DNA of 30,697 nucleotides, taken from UBA8346 sp050260935 (GTDB lineage Bacteria; Bacillota; UBA4882; UBA8346). Below the pieces are notes generated by a model that saw only the letters and a list, made by a program, of their open reading frames with translations, was not told where the DNA came from and made no database searches. The stretch is taken from positions 1 to 30,697 of the forward strand of contig JBLNCU010000059.1 of NCBI GenBank assembly GCA_050260935.1. Reading direction: 5' to 3'. Of the stretch, positions 1-7,330 are shown piece after piece. Each line of letters begins with the position of its first letter. The first letter of the stretch is position 1. Position numbers and translations under genes: made by a program.

Positions 1-253
1 CATCGGATACCCAGTAAAGGTCTTCTTCAGTTGACACCTCGCTAGTTCTTTGAGCGGATTTTTTAAGCGTGTCTTTGGCTTCGGCGGATAGTTGCAATTG
101 ATCTTGAATGAACGTTGGAAGATTACTGGCGGTGGTTTGATCGTGCGGTTCGCGGTTTCCGTTGCGCCATTCCCGGAGTTTTTCGCTTTGAGAGTAAGTG
201 ACTTCCTTTTGGTACAGACTAGCCATAGATACAGTAGATTCAGTGATTTTCAT
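1..253 (-). CDS. Partial hypothetical protein (N-terminal 84 residues, runs off the left edge)
   Basis: An open frame on the minus strand begins with ATG at 253 and stays open through 84 codons to the window edge, so its stop is outside. The ATG is preceded by a strong ribosome binding site (GGGGGA, 5-6 bases upstream), which fixes the start. The visible part begins MKITESTVSMASLYQKEV and is polar, charged and glutamine-rich. It has no signal peptide or membrane segment. I do not recognise a domain; it vaguely resembles short conserved hypothetical proteins of anaerobic Bacillota, and that is only an impression. It is separated from the upstream DUF4130 gene by 221 bases, so it may have its own promoter. 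The plus-strand frame at 92-292 is its shadow. Confidence 0.7.
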   Translation of the reverse strand, partial: MKITESTVSMASLYQKEVTYSQSEKLREWRNGNREPHDQTTASNLPTFIQDQLQLSAEAKDTLKKSAQRTSEVSTEEDLYWVSD

Positions 254-474
254 AGTAAATCCCCCATCCTTGAGTTTATTTACAATGATTAGACATTTGA
301 AAATATACAAGAAATTTCTTCCGTAAAATTCCTTTGTATATTTATATATTATCATTATCGGAAAATGGAAGCCGTTTATTTATAGTGGGGTTTGGCCATA
401 TTTAGCTGGGATTTTAGTTGGCAATACTTATCAAACTTTGATTAAATTTTTTGCTAGGAATGGTTGCGCTGGAA
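254..474. other. Intergenic leader upstream of the left-edge gene
   Basis: This 221-base AT-rich stretch lies between the stop of the DUF4130 gene and the start of the left-edge gene. It holds a perfect 12-bp palindrome AAGAAATTTCTT at 309-320, about 56 bases before the downstream ATG, in a position suited to an operator. I see no clear GC-rich hairpin followed by a T-run, so no terminator is called. AT-rich stretches around 320-360 could hold a promoter, but no pair of hexamers stands out. Confidence 0.35.
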
Positions 475-1278
475 TTACTCAATCTTCTCTACCAGGTACC
501 GCCAATACCTAACCGGCATTCGCTGCTTTTGAGTCCTTTCATTTTTCCGCTCGGCGATGGCGATTTCCTGGAAATACACGTTCCAGATCTCCTGGTACCT
601 GCTTTCTTGTTCGTCAAATAAGTCCGACGCTTGTTGCTTTGAATCGGGGGAATAAGGGGAAGAAGCGGAGATTAGCTCCGGAAGAACCGAAAGAGAAGGA
701 AGAAACCGGCAATTATTACCGTCATAATAGATTCCGGTCCCCCGTTTCCGATCATGAATTAACCAGGCCTGATCGGCAAACCTGGCCGTAAAACGAGGAG
801 CCAGAAATTGAATTATATTGTAGTCAGGTTCTACTACGGCGTAAAAAACTCCGCTGCGCAGTTTGCGGAAACGGATAAAACCATGTAAACGTTCAATTTC
901 ATGGGAGACTTTATCGCTTAGGCGCCGGACTTTGAGAACATTCGGGTCGGAGTAATTTGAAGCGGCGCCTTCCCCTTTAGTTAACAATAAACGAACAAAA
1001 CCAAGAAGCGTTTTTTCAATGCCCTTCTCTTCCGAAAGAAAACAATAAACTATATCCATTAGGACTAACTTAGAAATAACACCGCTTAGTCTTTGAAAAA
1101 AAAGACCGGCAGTGTCCGGATCAGTGGTAACAACTTTGGTTTCGGTAAATAAACCAGTTTGCTCCTCTTCCCTATCGGTAATCTCCTGAATTTCTTCATC
1201 AGTACCAAGAGCTGCGGCAATTACCGTCAATAATCCCTCAAAAGTTCCATCATATATGTATTGCAACATGTGTCCCAA
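475..1278 (-). CDS. DUF4130-type DNA-metabolism protein, partner of the radical-SAM gene (TIGR03915-like)
   Basis: This 267-residue protein resembles the TIGR03915 / DUF4130 family, which is habitually encoded next to, and sometimes fused to, radical-SAM or uracil-DNA-glycosylase-type repair proteins. Visible family features are an N-terminal YIYDGTFEGLL stretch and a C-terminal half with FRKLRSGVFYAVVEPDYN and RFADQAWLIHDRKRG. No glycosylase domain is fused to it here. The biochemical role is not established; DNA repair or modification is inferred from the partner. The start used is TTG at 1278, six bases after a GGTGAG site. An in-frame ATG at 1269 would give 264 residues and also fits the family N-terminus. 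The upstream radical-SAM stop directly abuts the TTG, so the two genes are likely co-translated. Confidence 0.8.
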   Translation of the reverse strand: MGHMLQYIYDGTFEGLLTVIAAALGTDEEIQEITDREEEQTGLFTETKVVTTDPDTAGLFFQRLSGVISKLVLMDIVYCFLSEEKGIEKTLLGFVRLLLTKGEGAASNYSDPNVLKVRRLSDKVSHEIERLHGFIRFRKLRSGVFYAVVEPDYNIIQFLAPRFTARFADQAWLIHDRKRGTGIYYDGNNCRFLPSLSVLPELISASSPYSPDSKQQASDLFDEQESRYQEIWNVYFQEIAIAERKNERTQKQRMPVRYWRYLVEKIE

Positions 1279-2535
1279 TTAGATCTCACCAAAAAACGTC
1301 AGCTGAGTAGCCTCAGTCGCAACTTTGGGTGGATCCGCCAAAAGCCTTTCTCTGATCTTAGCTTCGTTATCGATCTTTTCCAGGAACATCCCTTGACAGG
1401 TAATGAAATAACGGGCTCTCTTCATCACCACTCCCAGCCTTTGCAGATCGTTAAAATTCAAGCAGCCGAATTTACGGGCGGAGATTAACCGTTCCGCTGA
1501 TCTGACCCCCACTCCCGGTATCCTTAATAAAGTTTCATAGTCTGCTTTGTTGATCTCTACTGGGAAACGATGCAAATTTCTTAAAGCCCAGTCGGTCTTG
1601 GGATCTAGATTTATTTCCAGAAAAGGATGGTTGGCGTCGGCGATCTCTTCAGCCCGGAATTTATAAAAACGGATTAACCAATCGGCCTGATAAAGGCGGT
1701 TCTCCCGCCTTAGGGGCGGCTGATAACTTAAAGCCGGTAGCAGCGGATTGGAATTTACCGGTACATAGGCAGAGTAATATACTCTTTTTAAGTTAAACTT
1801 CCGGTATAGATTTTCCGCCAACCGCAGGATCTGAAAGTCCGGTTCGGATGAGGCCCCCACAATTAATTGGGTGCTCTGCCCGGCCGGCACAAAAGAAGGC
1901 GTCTTCCGAAATTGCCTTCTTTCTTCATGGTTGGCTTGGATTTTAGCGCCTATATAGGACATGGGAGTTAAGATGTCTTCCTTCTTCTTTTGCGGGGCGA
2001 GTAACATTAATCCCTTTTCGGAAGGCAATTCGATGTTAACGCTCATCCGATCCGCCAGCATTCCGGCCTCCCGAACCAGCTCCCGGCTGGCTCCGGGTAT
2101 TACTTTGAAATGGATATAACCATTGAATTGGTGGTCTTGCCGAAGCTTTTTAACGACTTGCAGCAGCAACTCCATTGTGTAGTCGGGACTTCTTACGACC
2201 CCCGAGCTTAAAAACAGTCCTTCAATATAATTCCGGCGGTAAAAGTTAACGGTTAAATCAACTAACTCATCGACTGTAAATGAGCTTCGAGGTATATCGT
2301 TGCTGCTACGGTTGATACAATATGAACAATCATTGATGCAATAATTAGAGAAGAGAACCTTTAGCAGCGAAACACAACGTCCGTCTGCAGCCCAACTGTG
2401 ACAGATCCCCATCGGGGCTAAGGCGGCATTACCCAAGCCTTTGGAATCATTCTTCCTTTTGCTGCCGCTGGAGGCGCAGGAAACATCGTATTTGGCCGCG
2501 GATGCCAGTATTTTCACTTTTTCCATGACTTCCAT
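1279..2535 (-). CDS. Putative DNA modification/repair radical-SAM protein (TIGR03916-like)
   Basis: This 418-residue protein belongs to the radical-SAM family that pairs with DUF4130 proteins. Cys66, Cys70 and Cys73 form the CxxxCxxC motif (CINDCSYC) that binds the 4Fe-4S cluster and SAM. The preceding segment with GICHSWAADGRC is also typical of the family. Near the C-terminus a helix-hairpin-helix (LLRIPGVGVRSAERLI) indicates binding to DNA or another nucleic acid. The frame is open back to an ATG at 2625, but ATG 2535 has a good ribosome binding site (GGAG, seven bases upstream), and its MEVMEKVKILASAAKYDVSC start matches the family. The substrate is unknown. It forms a two-gene unit with the next gene, and nothing links it directly to the purine genes upstream. 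Confidence 0.85.
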   Translation of the reverse strand: MEVMEKVKILASAAKYDVSCASSGSKRKNDSKGLGNAALAPMGICHSWAADGRCVSLLKVLFSNYCINDCSYCINRSSNDIPRSSFTVDELVDLTVNFYRRNYIEGLFLSSGVVRSPDYTMELLLQVVKKLRQDHQFNGYIHFKVIPGASRELVREAGMLADRMSVNIELPSEKGLMLLAPQKKKEDILTPMSYIGAKIQANHEERRQFRKTPSFVPAGQSTQLIVGASSEPDFQILRLAENLYRKFNLKRVYYSAYVPVNSNPLLPALSYQPPLRRENRLYQADWLIRFYKFRAEEIADANHPFLEINLDPKTDWALRNLHRFPVEINKADYETLLRIPGVGVRSAERLISARKFGCLNFNDLQRLGVVMKRARYFITCQGMFLEKIDNEAKIRERLLADPPKVATEATQLTFFGEI

Positions 2536-2697
2536 TGGATCAACTCCGCCGGGAAGATGACAAACATCTGTTCTAATGGCATTATAACACGAACGGAAGT
2601 TCGAGACAAGTCTTTTAACAAGCACAAGGTCTTTTTCTCGAATTAATCCGGATTATTGTTCTCTGTTCTACGCCGGTTTTATAAATATTTCTCCGTA

Positions 2698-5019
2698 CTA
2701 CCTATTCAATCTCTTTTTTGCTTTTAAAGCCTTTAATACCTTCTCGGGAGTTAAAGGCAGGTCTTTGATCCGGACGCCGGTGGCGTTATAAACAGCGTTG
2801 GCAATGGCTGCGGGTGGAGTATCAATACCAATTTCAGCTATGGATTTGGCCCCGTAAGGACCGGATGGTTCGTAACTATCGGCAAACTCCACTACAATGT
2901 TTCGGATATCCCGACGGTTGGGAATTTTGTAGAAAAGCAGGCTGTTGCTTAATAATTTGCCTTTTCCAGTATATTTAACCTCTTCATAGATTGCCATGCC
3001 GATTCCCTGAACCAGGCCACCTTCCATTTGGACACGGGCCAGATTGGGATTGATGGTGGTCCCGCAATCAACCACTGCCGTATAATTCAAAAGGTCGATT
3101 TTGCCGGTCTCTAAATCGACTTCAACTTCGGCAATTCCCGCCATAAACGGCGGCGGCGACTTCTGGCCGACATAGGAATCGGAGGCCACCAACTGTTTCT
3201 GGTTGGCGTGGTAAAACAAACCGGTGGCCAGGTCTTTTAAGGAAATGGAGCCCTTACCGTCCTTGCGCCGGATGAACTCCCCGTCGAACTCAACCTCCCC
3301 CTCCTCCACCCGGAGCTTTCTGGCGCCTTCGGTCTCAATTAATTTGCGCATGTTGTCAGCGGCTTTTTTAACTGCGTTTCCCGAGACATAAGTGGTGCTG
3401 GAAGCATAAGCCCCTTTATCGAAAGGAGTGAGGTCGGTATCGGATGAGTAAACAATAATATTTTCGGTGTTGGTGGACAGGGCCTCGGCGGCAATCTGGG
3501 CCAGGATAGTATCGCTGCCGGTGCCGATATCGGTGGCCCCCACCATCAGGTTGAAAAAGCCGTCGTCATTCAATTTGAGAATCGCCGAGGCCATGTCGAT
3601 GTTGGCAATCCCTGAGCCTTGCATGGCGATGGCCATTCCGATCCCCCGCGCCTTGTTGGCCGTCACTACCTGGCGGGGAAATTTCCGTTTCCAGCCGCTT
3701 AACTCCATTCCGCGTTTGACGCAATAATCGAGTTTACAACTGTCCAGCGTCATAGCTACGCCTTCGCCGCCTTCACCCATGATTTTGAAGATGGGAGAGG
3801 TCTCACCCTCCCGGATCATGTTTTGTTGCCGCAATTCGGCCGGATCAAGGCTTAATTCCGCGGCCAATTGGTCTATTGCCGATTCCAAGGCGAAAAGTCC
3901 CTGAACGGCCCCATAACCTCTATAGGCCCCGGCGGGGACATGGTTGGTATAGACCACTTTTCCATTAAAGCGCACCGCCTCAACTTTATTGTAAAGCGGC
4001 AACGGCTTGGAACCGGCGCCCATTAAAACTGTAAGCGCATGATCACCATAGGCGCCGGTATCGGAGAGCACATCGAAGTCGATAACCTTGATTGTCCCTT
4101 CTTTGGTAGCCCCTATTACGACATCAAAACGCATAGGGTGCCTGGTGTAAGTCGCCTCAAAAACTTCTTTCCGGGTATAAGTCAATTTGGCGGGCTTGCC
4201 GGTTTTTTGGGTAACCGCAGCCACAAACAATTCTCCGTGCATGGTCTGCTTGCCTCCATAACCGCCGCCGATTCTCGGCTTGATAACCCGGATGTCCTTG
4301 CGGGGAATATTCAACGCCAGCCCAAGTAGACGCCTGGCATGATAAGGAGTCTGGGTCGAACTGACCACCGTCAGGCGGCCGTAGAAATCAATGTACGAGA
4401 AGGCGATATGCGGCTCCATCATTACATGAGCCTGCGCCTGGGTGTAATAGCGATCCCTGACTACAACGGCGCATTGTTTTAAAACCTCAGGGACATTGCC
4501 GACACTCATCTGATATGAGGCGGCGATATTTTTGGCCGTGTCTAGCCCGATATCGAATTTGGAATGGGCTTCCGGCTCCGGATGAATTATGGAGGGGTGG
4601 CCTTCGGCCTCTTCAAAATCGAGCACCGGATCCAAAACCTCATATTCCACCTCGATTAAATCGAGGGCTTCTTCGGCGATCTTTTCGGAAACTGCGGCTA
4701 CAATCGCCACTTCGTCCCCGCAGTATCTCACATATTCATCCAAAATAAAACGGTCATAAGGAGAAGGCTCCGGATAACCCTGCCCCGCCTTGGTGATGAC
4801 ATTCCGGGGCAGGTCTTTATGGGTCAATATGCATACTATACCCGGCAATTTCACTGCTTTAGCGGTATCGATCTTTTTAATCCTGGCAAAGGCATGGGGG
4901 CTGCGCAATAATTTTACAATCAAGGCGTTTTGGGGAGCCAGATCGCCGGTGTAAGCCGGTTTACCAAGGATTAATCCCTTGCCGTCAAGTTTATGTACGG
5001 ATTGGTTGACTGCTTTCAT
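2698..5019 (-). CDS. Molybdenum hydroxylase large (Mo-pterin) subunit, non-purine-type active site
   Basis: This 773-residue protein is a molybdopterin-binding subunit of the xanthine dehydrogenase / aldehyde oxidase superfamily, with an N-terminal a/b-hammerhead domain followed by the two Mo-binding domains. The glycine-rich Mo-pterin motif GGGYGGKQ ends at Gln258. The RGYG motif and the catalytic glutamate (Glu729, in GPYGAKSIAEI) are present. Where xanthine dehydrogenases carry Glu (bovine Glu802) this protein has Gln258. The segment matching bovine Arg880 reads VLMGAGSKPLPLYN, with no arginine. A substrate other than xanthine is therefore likely, for example another N-heterocycle or an aldehyde; this is inference. 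The start overlaps the 2Fe-2S gene stop by four bases (ATGA). It is the last gene of a FAD, 2Fe-2S, Mo trio. Confidence 0.9.
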   Translation of the reverse strand: MKAVNQSVHKLDGKGLILGKPAYTGDLAPQNALIVKLLRSPHAFARIKKIDTAKAVKLPGIVCILTHKDLPRNVITKAGQGYPEPSPYDRFILDEYVRYCGDEVAIVAAVSEKIAEEALDLIEVEYEVLDPVLDFEEAEGHPSIIHPEPEAHSKFDIGLDTAKNIAASYQMSVGNVPEVLKQCAVVVRDRYYTQAQAHVMMEPHIAFSYIDFYGRLTVVSSTQTPYHARRLLGLALNIPRKDIRVIKPRIGGGYGGKQTMHGELFVAAVTQKTGKPAKLTYTRKEVFEATYTRHPMRFDVVIGATKEGTIKVIDFDVLSDTGAYGDHALTVLMGAGSKPLPLYNKVEAVRFNGKVVYTNHVPAGAYRGYGAVQGLFALESAIDQLAAELSLDPAELRQQNMIREGETSPIFKIMGEGGEGVAMTLDSCKLDYCVKRGMELSGWKRKFPRQVVTANKARGIGMAIAMQGSGIANIDMASAILKLNDDGFFNLMVGATDIGTGSDTILAQIAAEALSTNTENIIVYSSDTDLTPFDKGAYASSTTYVSGNAVKKAADNMRKLIETEGARKLRVEEGEVEFDGEFIRRKDGKGSISLKDLATGLFYHANQKQLVASDSYVGQKSPPPFMAGIAEVEVDLETGKIDLLNYTAVVDCGTTINPNLARVQMEGGLVQGIGMAIYEEVKYTGKGKLLSNSLLFYKIPNRRDIRNIVVEFADSYEPSGPYGAKSIAEIGIDTPPAAIANAVYNATGVRIKDLPLTPEKVLKALKAKKRLNR

Positions 5020-5468
5020 AAACTCACCCCCAGATACTTTTTAACGGCCCGCAACTGGCTGACATAGCCGGTGCAACGGCATAAATTGCCCGCCAGATAA
5101 CGTTTGATCTCATCCTCGGTCGGTTGTATCAATTCCTGTTTGAGGGCCAACACGGTTAAGGCAAATCCAGGGTTGCAATATCCGCATTGATCGGCGCCTT
5201 CCCTGGTTAAAAATTCCGCTAATTCCAAAACTTCCTTCTGTAGCCCTTCTACGGTGGCAATACTGTGTCCATCAGTTTTGGCCGCAAACAGTGAACAAGA
5301 CAATACCGGCGAGCCGTCCATCAAAACGGTGCATACTCCGCAGGAACCGGTATCGCAACCCCGCTTCACGCTTGGGCAACCGTTCCGTCTTAAGACATCC
5401 AGTAAAAACTCACCCGGTTCAATATCAAGCGACGTATCTAGACCATTCAGTATTAGTCTTATTTTCAT
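5016..5468 (-). CDS. Molybdenum hydroxylase 2Fe-2S small subunit (second enzyme)
   Basis: This 150-residue protein carries both iron-sulfur domains of the xanthine dehydrogenase small subunit. The N-terminal plant-ferredoxin-like domain has the CDTGSCGVC pattern and a later Cys in LSCSLF. The C-terminal four-helix domain has QCGYCNPG and NLCRCTGY. It would pass electrons from the Mo centre to the FAD subunit. It overlaps both neighbours by four bases, so the three subunits are translationally coupled. The length is normal for the family, and nothing in this subunit defines the substrate. Confidence 0.93.
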   Translation of the reverse strand: MKIRLILNGLDTSLDIEPGEFLLDVLRRNGCPSVKRGCDTGSCGVCTVLMDGSPVLSCSLFAAKTDGHSIATVEGLQKEVLELAEFLTREGADQCGYCNPGFALTVLALKQELIQPTEDEIKRYLAGNLCRCTGYVSQLRAVKKYLGVSL

Positions 5469-6259
5469 CCTTCCACCTCCATTAGGGCTCTTCTAACCAG
5501 CACCTGGCAGAGTTGACGGCGGTATTCGGCCGAGGCCATCCGATCGGTGGTAAAGGTTAATTCAGCAGCGGCGATAGCACCCGCTTCATCGGCAGAATCT
5601 TTATTATAAGTAGAACCGTTCAAATACTCTATCGCCCTAACCGCTTGGGCAGCCACAGCCGGTCTGGCTCCCACCGCGATTTTAACGCCGGCTCCGCCCT
5701 TGGAAACGGCGGCACTGAGAATCGGCAACCCGCCGGCGGAATTGCGAAACATCTTATAACTAGCCTGGAGCGGCTCCTTCTTCAACAACACCCGCTCCAG
5801 AATATCCCCGGTTTTATCTTTGAGGTTGAAAAACTCCGCCAGGCTTAGTCGGCCTTTTTTATATAGCGCCACCCGGCAATCCAAAACCATCAAAGCGGTA
5901 AGCAGCTCGGAAAAACCGTATTTGCTGTAGATGGTCCCGCCTACGCTGACCATATTCTTCATCTGCACCCCGGGGATATTGGCCAGAGCTAGCGGGATGA
6001 TTCCGGCCAGGTTCTTGTGGAGAACGGAACTCCGTTCCAATTGGCTGAAGGTAGCCATAGCGCCGATCTCAATATGATCATCGGTTTCCCGGATAAAATC
6101 AAGCCCAGCCCCGGAGAGATCGATGGCCAGCCCGATTTTTCTGGAAGCCAGTCTCATGAAGAATCCGCCGCCGACAATGGCCGCCTTATCGTTGGTGTTC
6201 AATAAATCGTAGGCCTGGGAAAGGTCTTTGGGTTTTACATATTTCTCAATAGTAATCAT
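5465..6259 (-). CDS. Molybdenum hydroxylase FAD-binding medium subunit (second enzyme)
   Basis: This 264-residue protein matches the FAD-binding domain of molybdopterin dehydrogenases (CoxM/XdhB-like) plus its C-terminal domain. The first FAD loop is present as AAIVGGGFF. The second reads VSVGGTIYSKYGFS, a variant of the usual TIGGNI-type loop seen in some anaerobe enzymes. It probably receives electrons from the 2Fe-2S subunit and exchanges them with NAD(P) or another carrier. The gene opens the second hydroxylase trio. It lies about 40 bases after the thiF stop, with an AAGGAG site about ten bases before ATG. Placement after thiS-thiF suggests, but does not prove, that all five are one transcription unit. 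Confidence 0.88.
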   Translation of the reverse strand: MITIEKYVKPKDLSQAYDLLNTNDKAAIVGGGFFMRLASRKIGLAIDLSGAGLDFIRETDDHIEIGAMATFSQLERSSVLHKNLAGIIPLALANIPGVQMKNMVSVGGTIYSKYGFSELLTALMVLDCRVALYKKGRLSLAEFFNLKDKTGDILERVLLKKEPLQASYKMFRNSAGGLPILSAAVSKGGAGVKIAVGARPAVAAQAVRAIEYLNGSTYNKDSADEAGAIAAAELTFTTDRMASAEYRRQLCQVLVRRALMEVEG

Positions 6260-6298
6260 TGCTCACCAGCTCCTTCGTTTTTGGCTTGGCATTTGCGT

Positions 6299-7084
6299 TT
6301 AATGTTCAACCGGGCTGTGAATAGTGGGTCGCTCCCCGCAGAGGGGACATTCCGGCCTGCGGCGCCAAGGAATCTCCCGGAAAGCTGTTTTATAAGCGTC
6401 AAAGTTTAAAATTCGGCCGGAAACAGTCTCGCCGATCCCCAGAATGAGCTTAACAGCCTCCAAAGCCTGGATTGAACCGATGATACCGGCAGTCATCCCC
6501 AGGATGCCCGTGTCACTATAAGCGGGCAAAATGCCATCTTCGGACGGGGCCGGATAAAGGCAACGGTAACAGGGAGTTTTACCGGGAATGATCGTTATTA
6601 AAATCCCGTCGTATCCAATGGCCGCTCCTTCAATCACCGGCTTCTTCAAAAAATAGCCGCAGTCGCTAATCAGATAGCGGGCGGTAAAGTTGTCGGTGGC
6701 GTCGATGATCACATCGTAATCAGCCAATATTTTCATTGTATTGGCGGCGTTAAGCCGGAGATTGTATTTTTCCACCCTGACTTCCGGATTAAGACAGGCG
6801 ATCTTAGCCGCTGCCGAATCGGTTTTTGGACGGCCGATATCATTAGTAAAGTGTAAGATCTGGCGATTTAGATTGGAAAAGGTTACCGTGTCAAAATCGG
6901 CAATACCCAAGGTACCTACTCCGGCCGCAGCTAAGTAAAGTAAAGCCGGTGAACCCAAGCCGCCAACCCCAGCCACCAAAACTTTAGCGGCTTTTAATTT
7001 TTCTTGCCCGGCCTCTCCAAAGCCTTTTAAAACGATTTGCCGGGAATATCTCAGGATTTCCAGCTTATTGTCCGGTTCAGCCAC
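6299..7084 (-). CDS. thiF: ThiF/MoeB/HesA-family adenylyltransferase (E1-like)
   Basis: This 261-residue E1-like enzyme adenylates the C-terminal Gly-Gly of a small sulfur-carrier protein. The ATP-binding loop GVGGLG is at 39-44, followed by the conserved SNLNRQ and the DATDNF segment. Two zinc-binding CxxC pairs appear as CYRC and CPLC. The frame extends to an ATG at 7189 inside thiS, but GTG 7084 is better: it follows a GGAGGGGGA site that overlaps the end of thiS, and it gives a normal N-terminus (EILRYSRQIVLKGFG). The stretch before GILGM, where some family members have a cysteine, reads YSDT. It is adjacent to thiS. Thiamine, molybdopterin or another sulfur-transfer role cannot be told apart from sequence alone; the setting favours molybdoenzyme maturation or a dedicated sulfur or selenium transfer step. 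Confidence 0.87.
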   Translation of the reverse strand: MAEPDNKLEILRYSRQIVLKGFGEAGQEKLKAAKVLVAGVGGLGSPALLYLAAAGVGTLGIADFDTVTFSNLNRQILHFTNDIGRPKTDSAAAKIACLNPEVRVEKYNLRLNAANTMKILADYDVIIDATDNFTARYLISDCGYFLKKPVIEGAAIGYDGILITIIPGKTPCYRCLYPAPSEDGILPAYSDTGILGMTAGIIGSIQALEAVKLILGIGETVSGRILNFDAYKTAFREIPWRRRPECPLCGERPTIHSPVEH

Positions 7085-7088
7085 CGGA

Positions 7089-7292
7089 TTATCCCCCTCC
7101 GACAATCTTAATAATCTCCAGGTTGCCGCCGTCCTCCAGCAGGATCCGGGGCCACTCCTCCCGGGGATAAGTGGTGAAATTCCATTCAATCACCACCAGC
7201 TTGGTGTCATAATCCTGGTTCTGCAGATACTCGGCAATTGACATGGCATGTTCCAGTATTTCCGGTTTACCGTTTACCGTGACTGTCAACAC
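7089..7292 (-). CDS. thiS: ThiS-like sulfur carrier protein
   Basis: This 67-residue beta-grasp protein begins LTVTVNGKPEIL and ends in IVGGG, so it has the exposed C-terminal Gly-Gly on which ThiS/MoaD carriers are adenylated and then thiocarboxylated. The internal VVIEWNFTTYPREEW segment matches the ThiS pattern (VAVEVNxxxVPRxxW). The start is GTG 7292, six bases after a perfect AGGAGG; TTG 7289 is possible. The longer open frame to 7370 has no good start and overlaps the ygfK end. The thiF start follows the stop by only four bases. No other thiamine genes are in the window. Confidence 0.85.
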   Translation of the reverse strand: MLTVTVNGKPEILEHAMSIAEYLQNQDYDTKLVVIEWNFTTYPREEWPRILLEDGGNLEIIKIVGGG

Positions 7293-7330
7293 TTCAATCC
7301 TCCTTGAGCGCCATAGTTTTCGGGATCTTT

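Noticed and set aside
92..292. Plus-strand frame of 66 codons at the left edge
   Set aside because: It is the shadow of the minus-strand left-edge gene, which has a far better ribosome binding site; the plus frame has none.
2644..2655. Palindrome TAATCCGGATTA after the second hydroxylase, with AATCCGGATTA also near 29034
   Set aside because: It is short and without loop or T-run; two copies of an 11-mer in 30 kb with a CCGG-rich composition may be chance.
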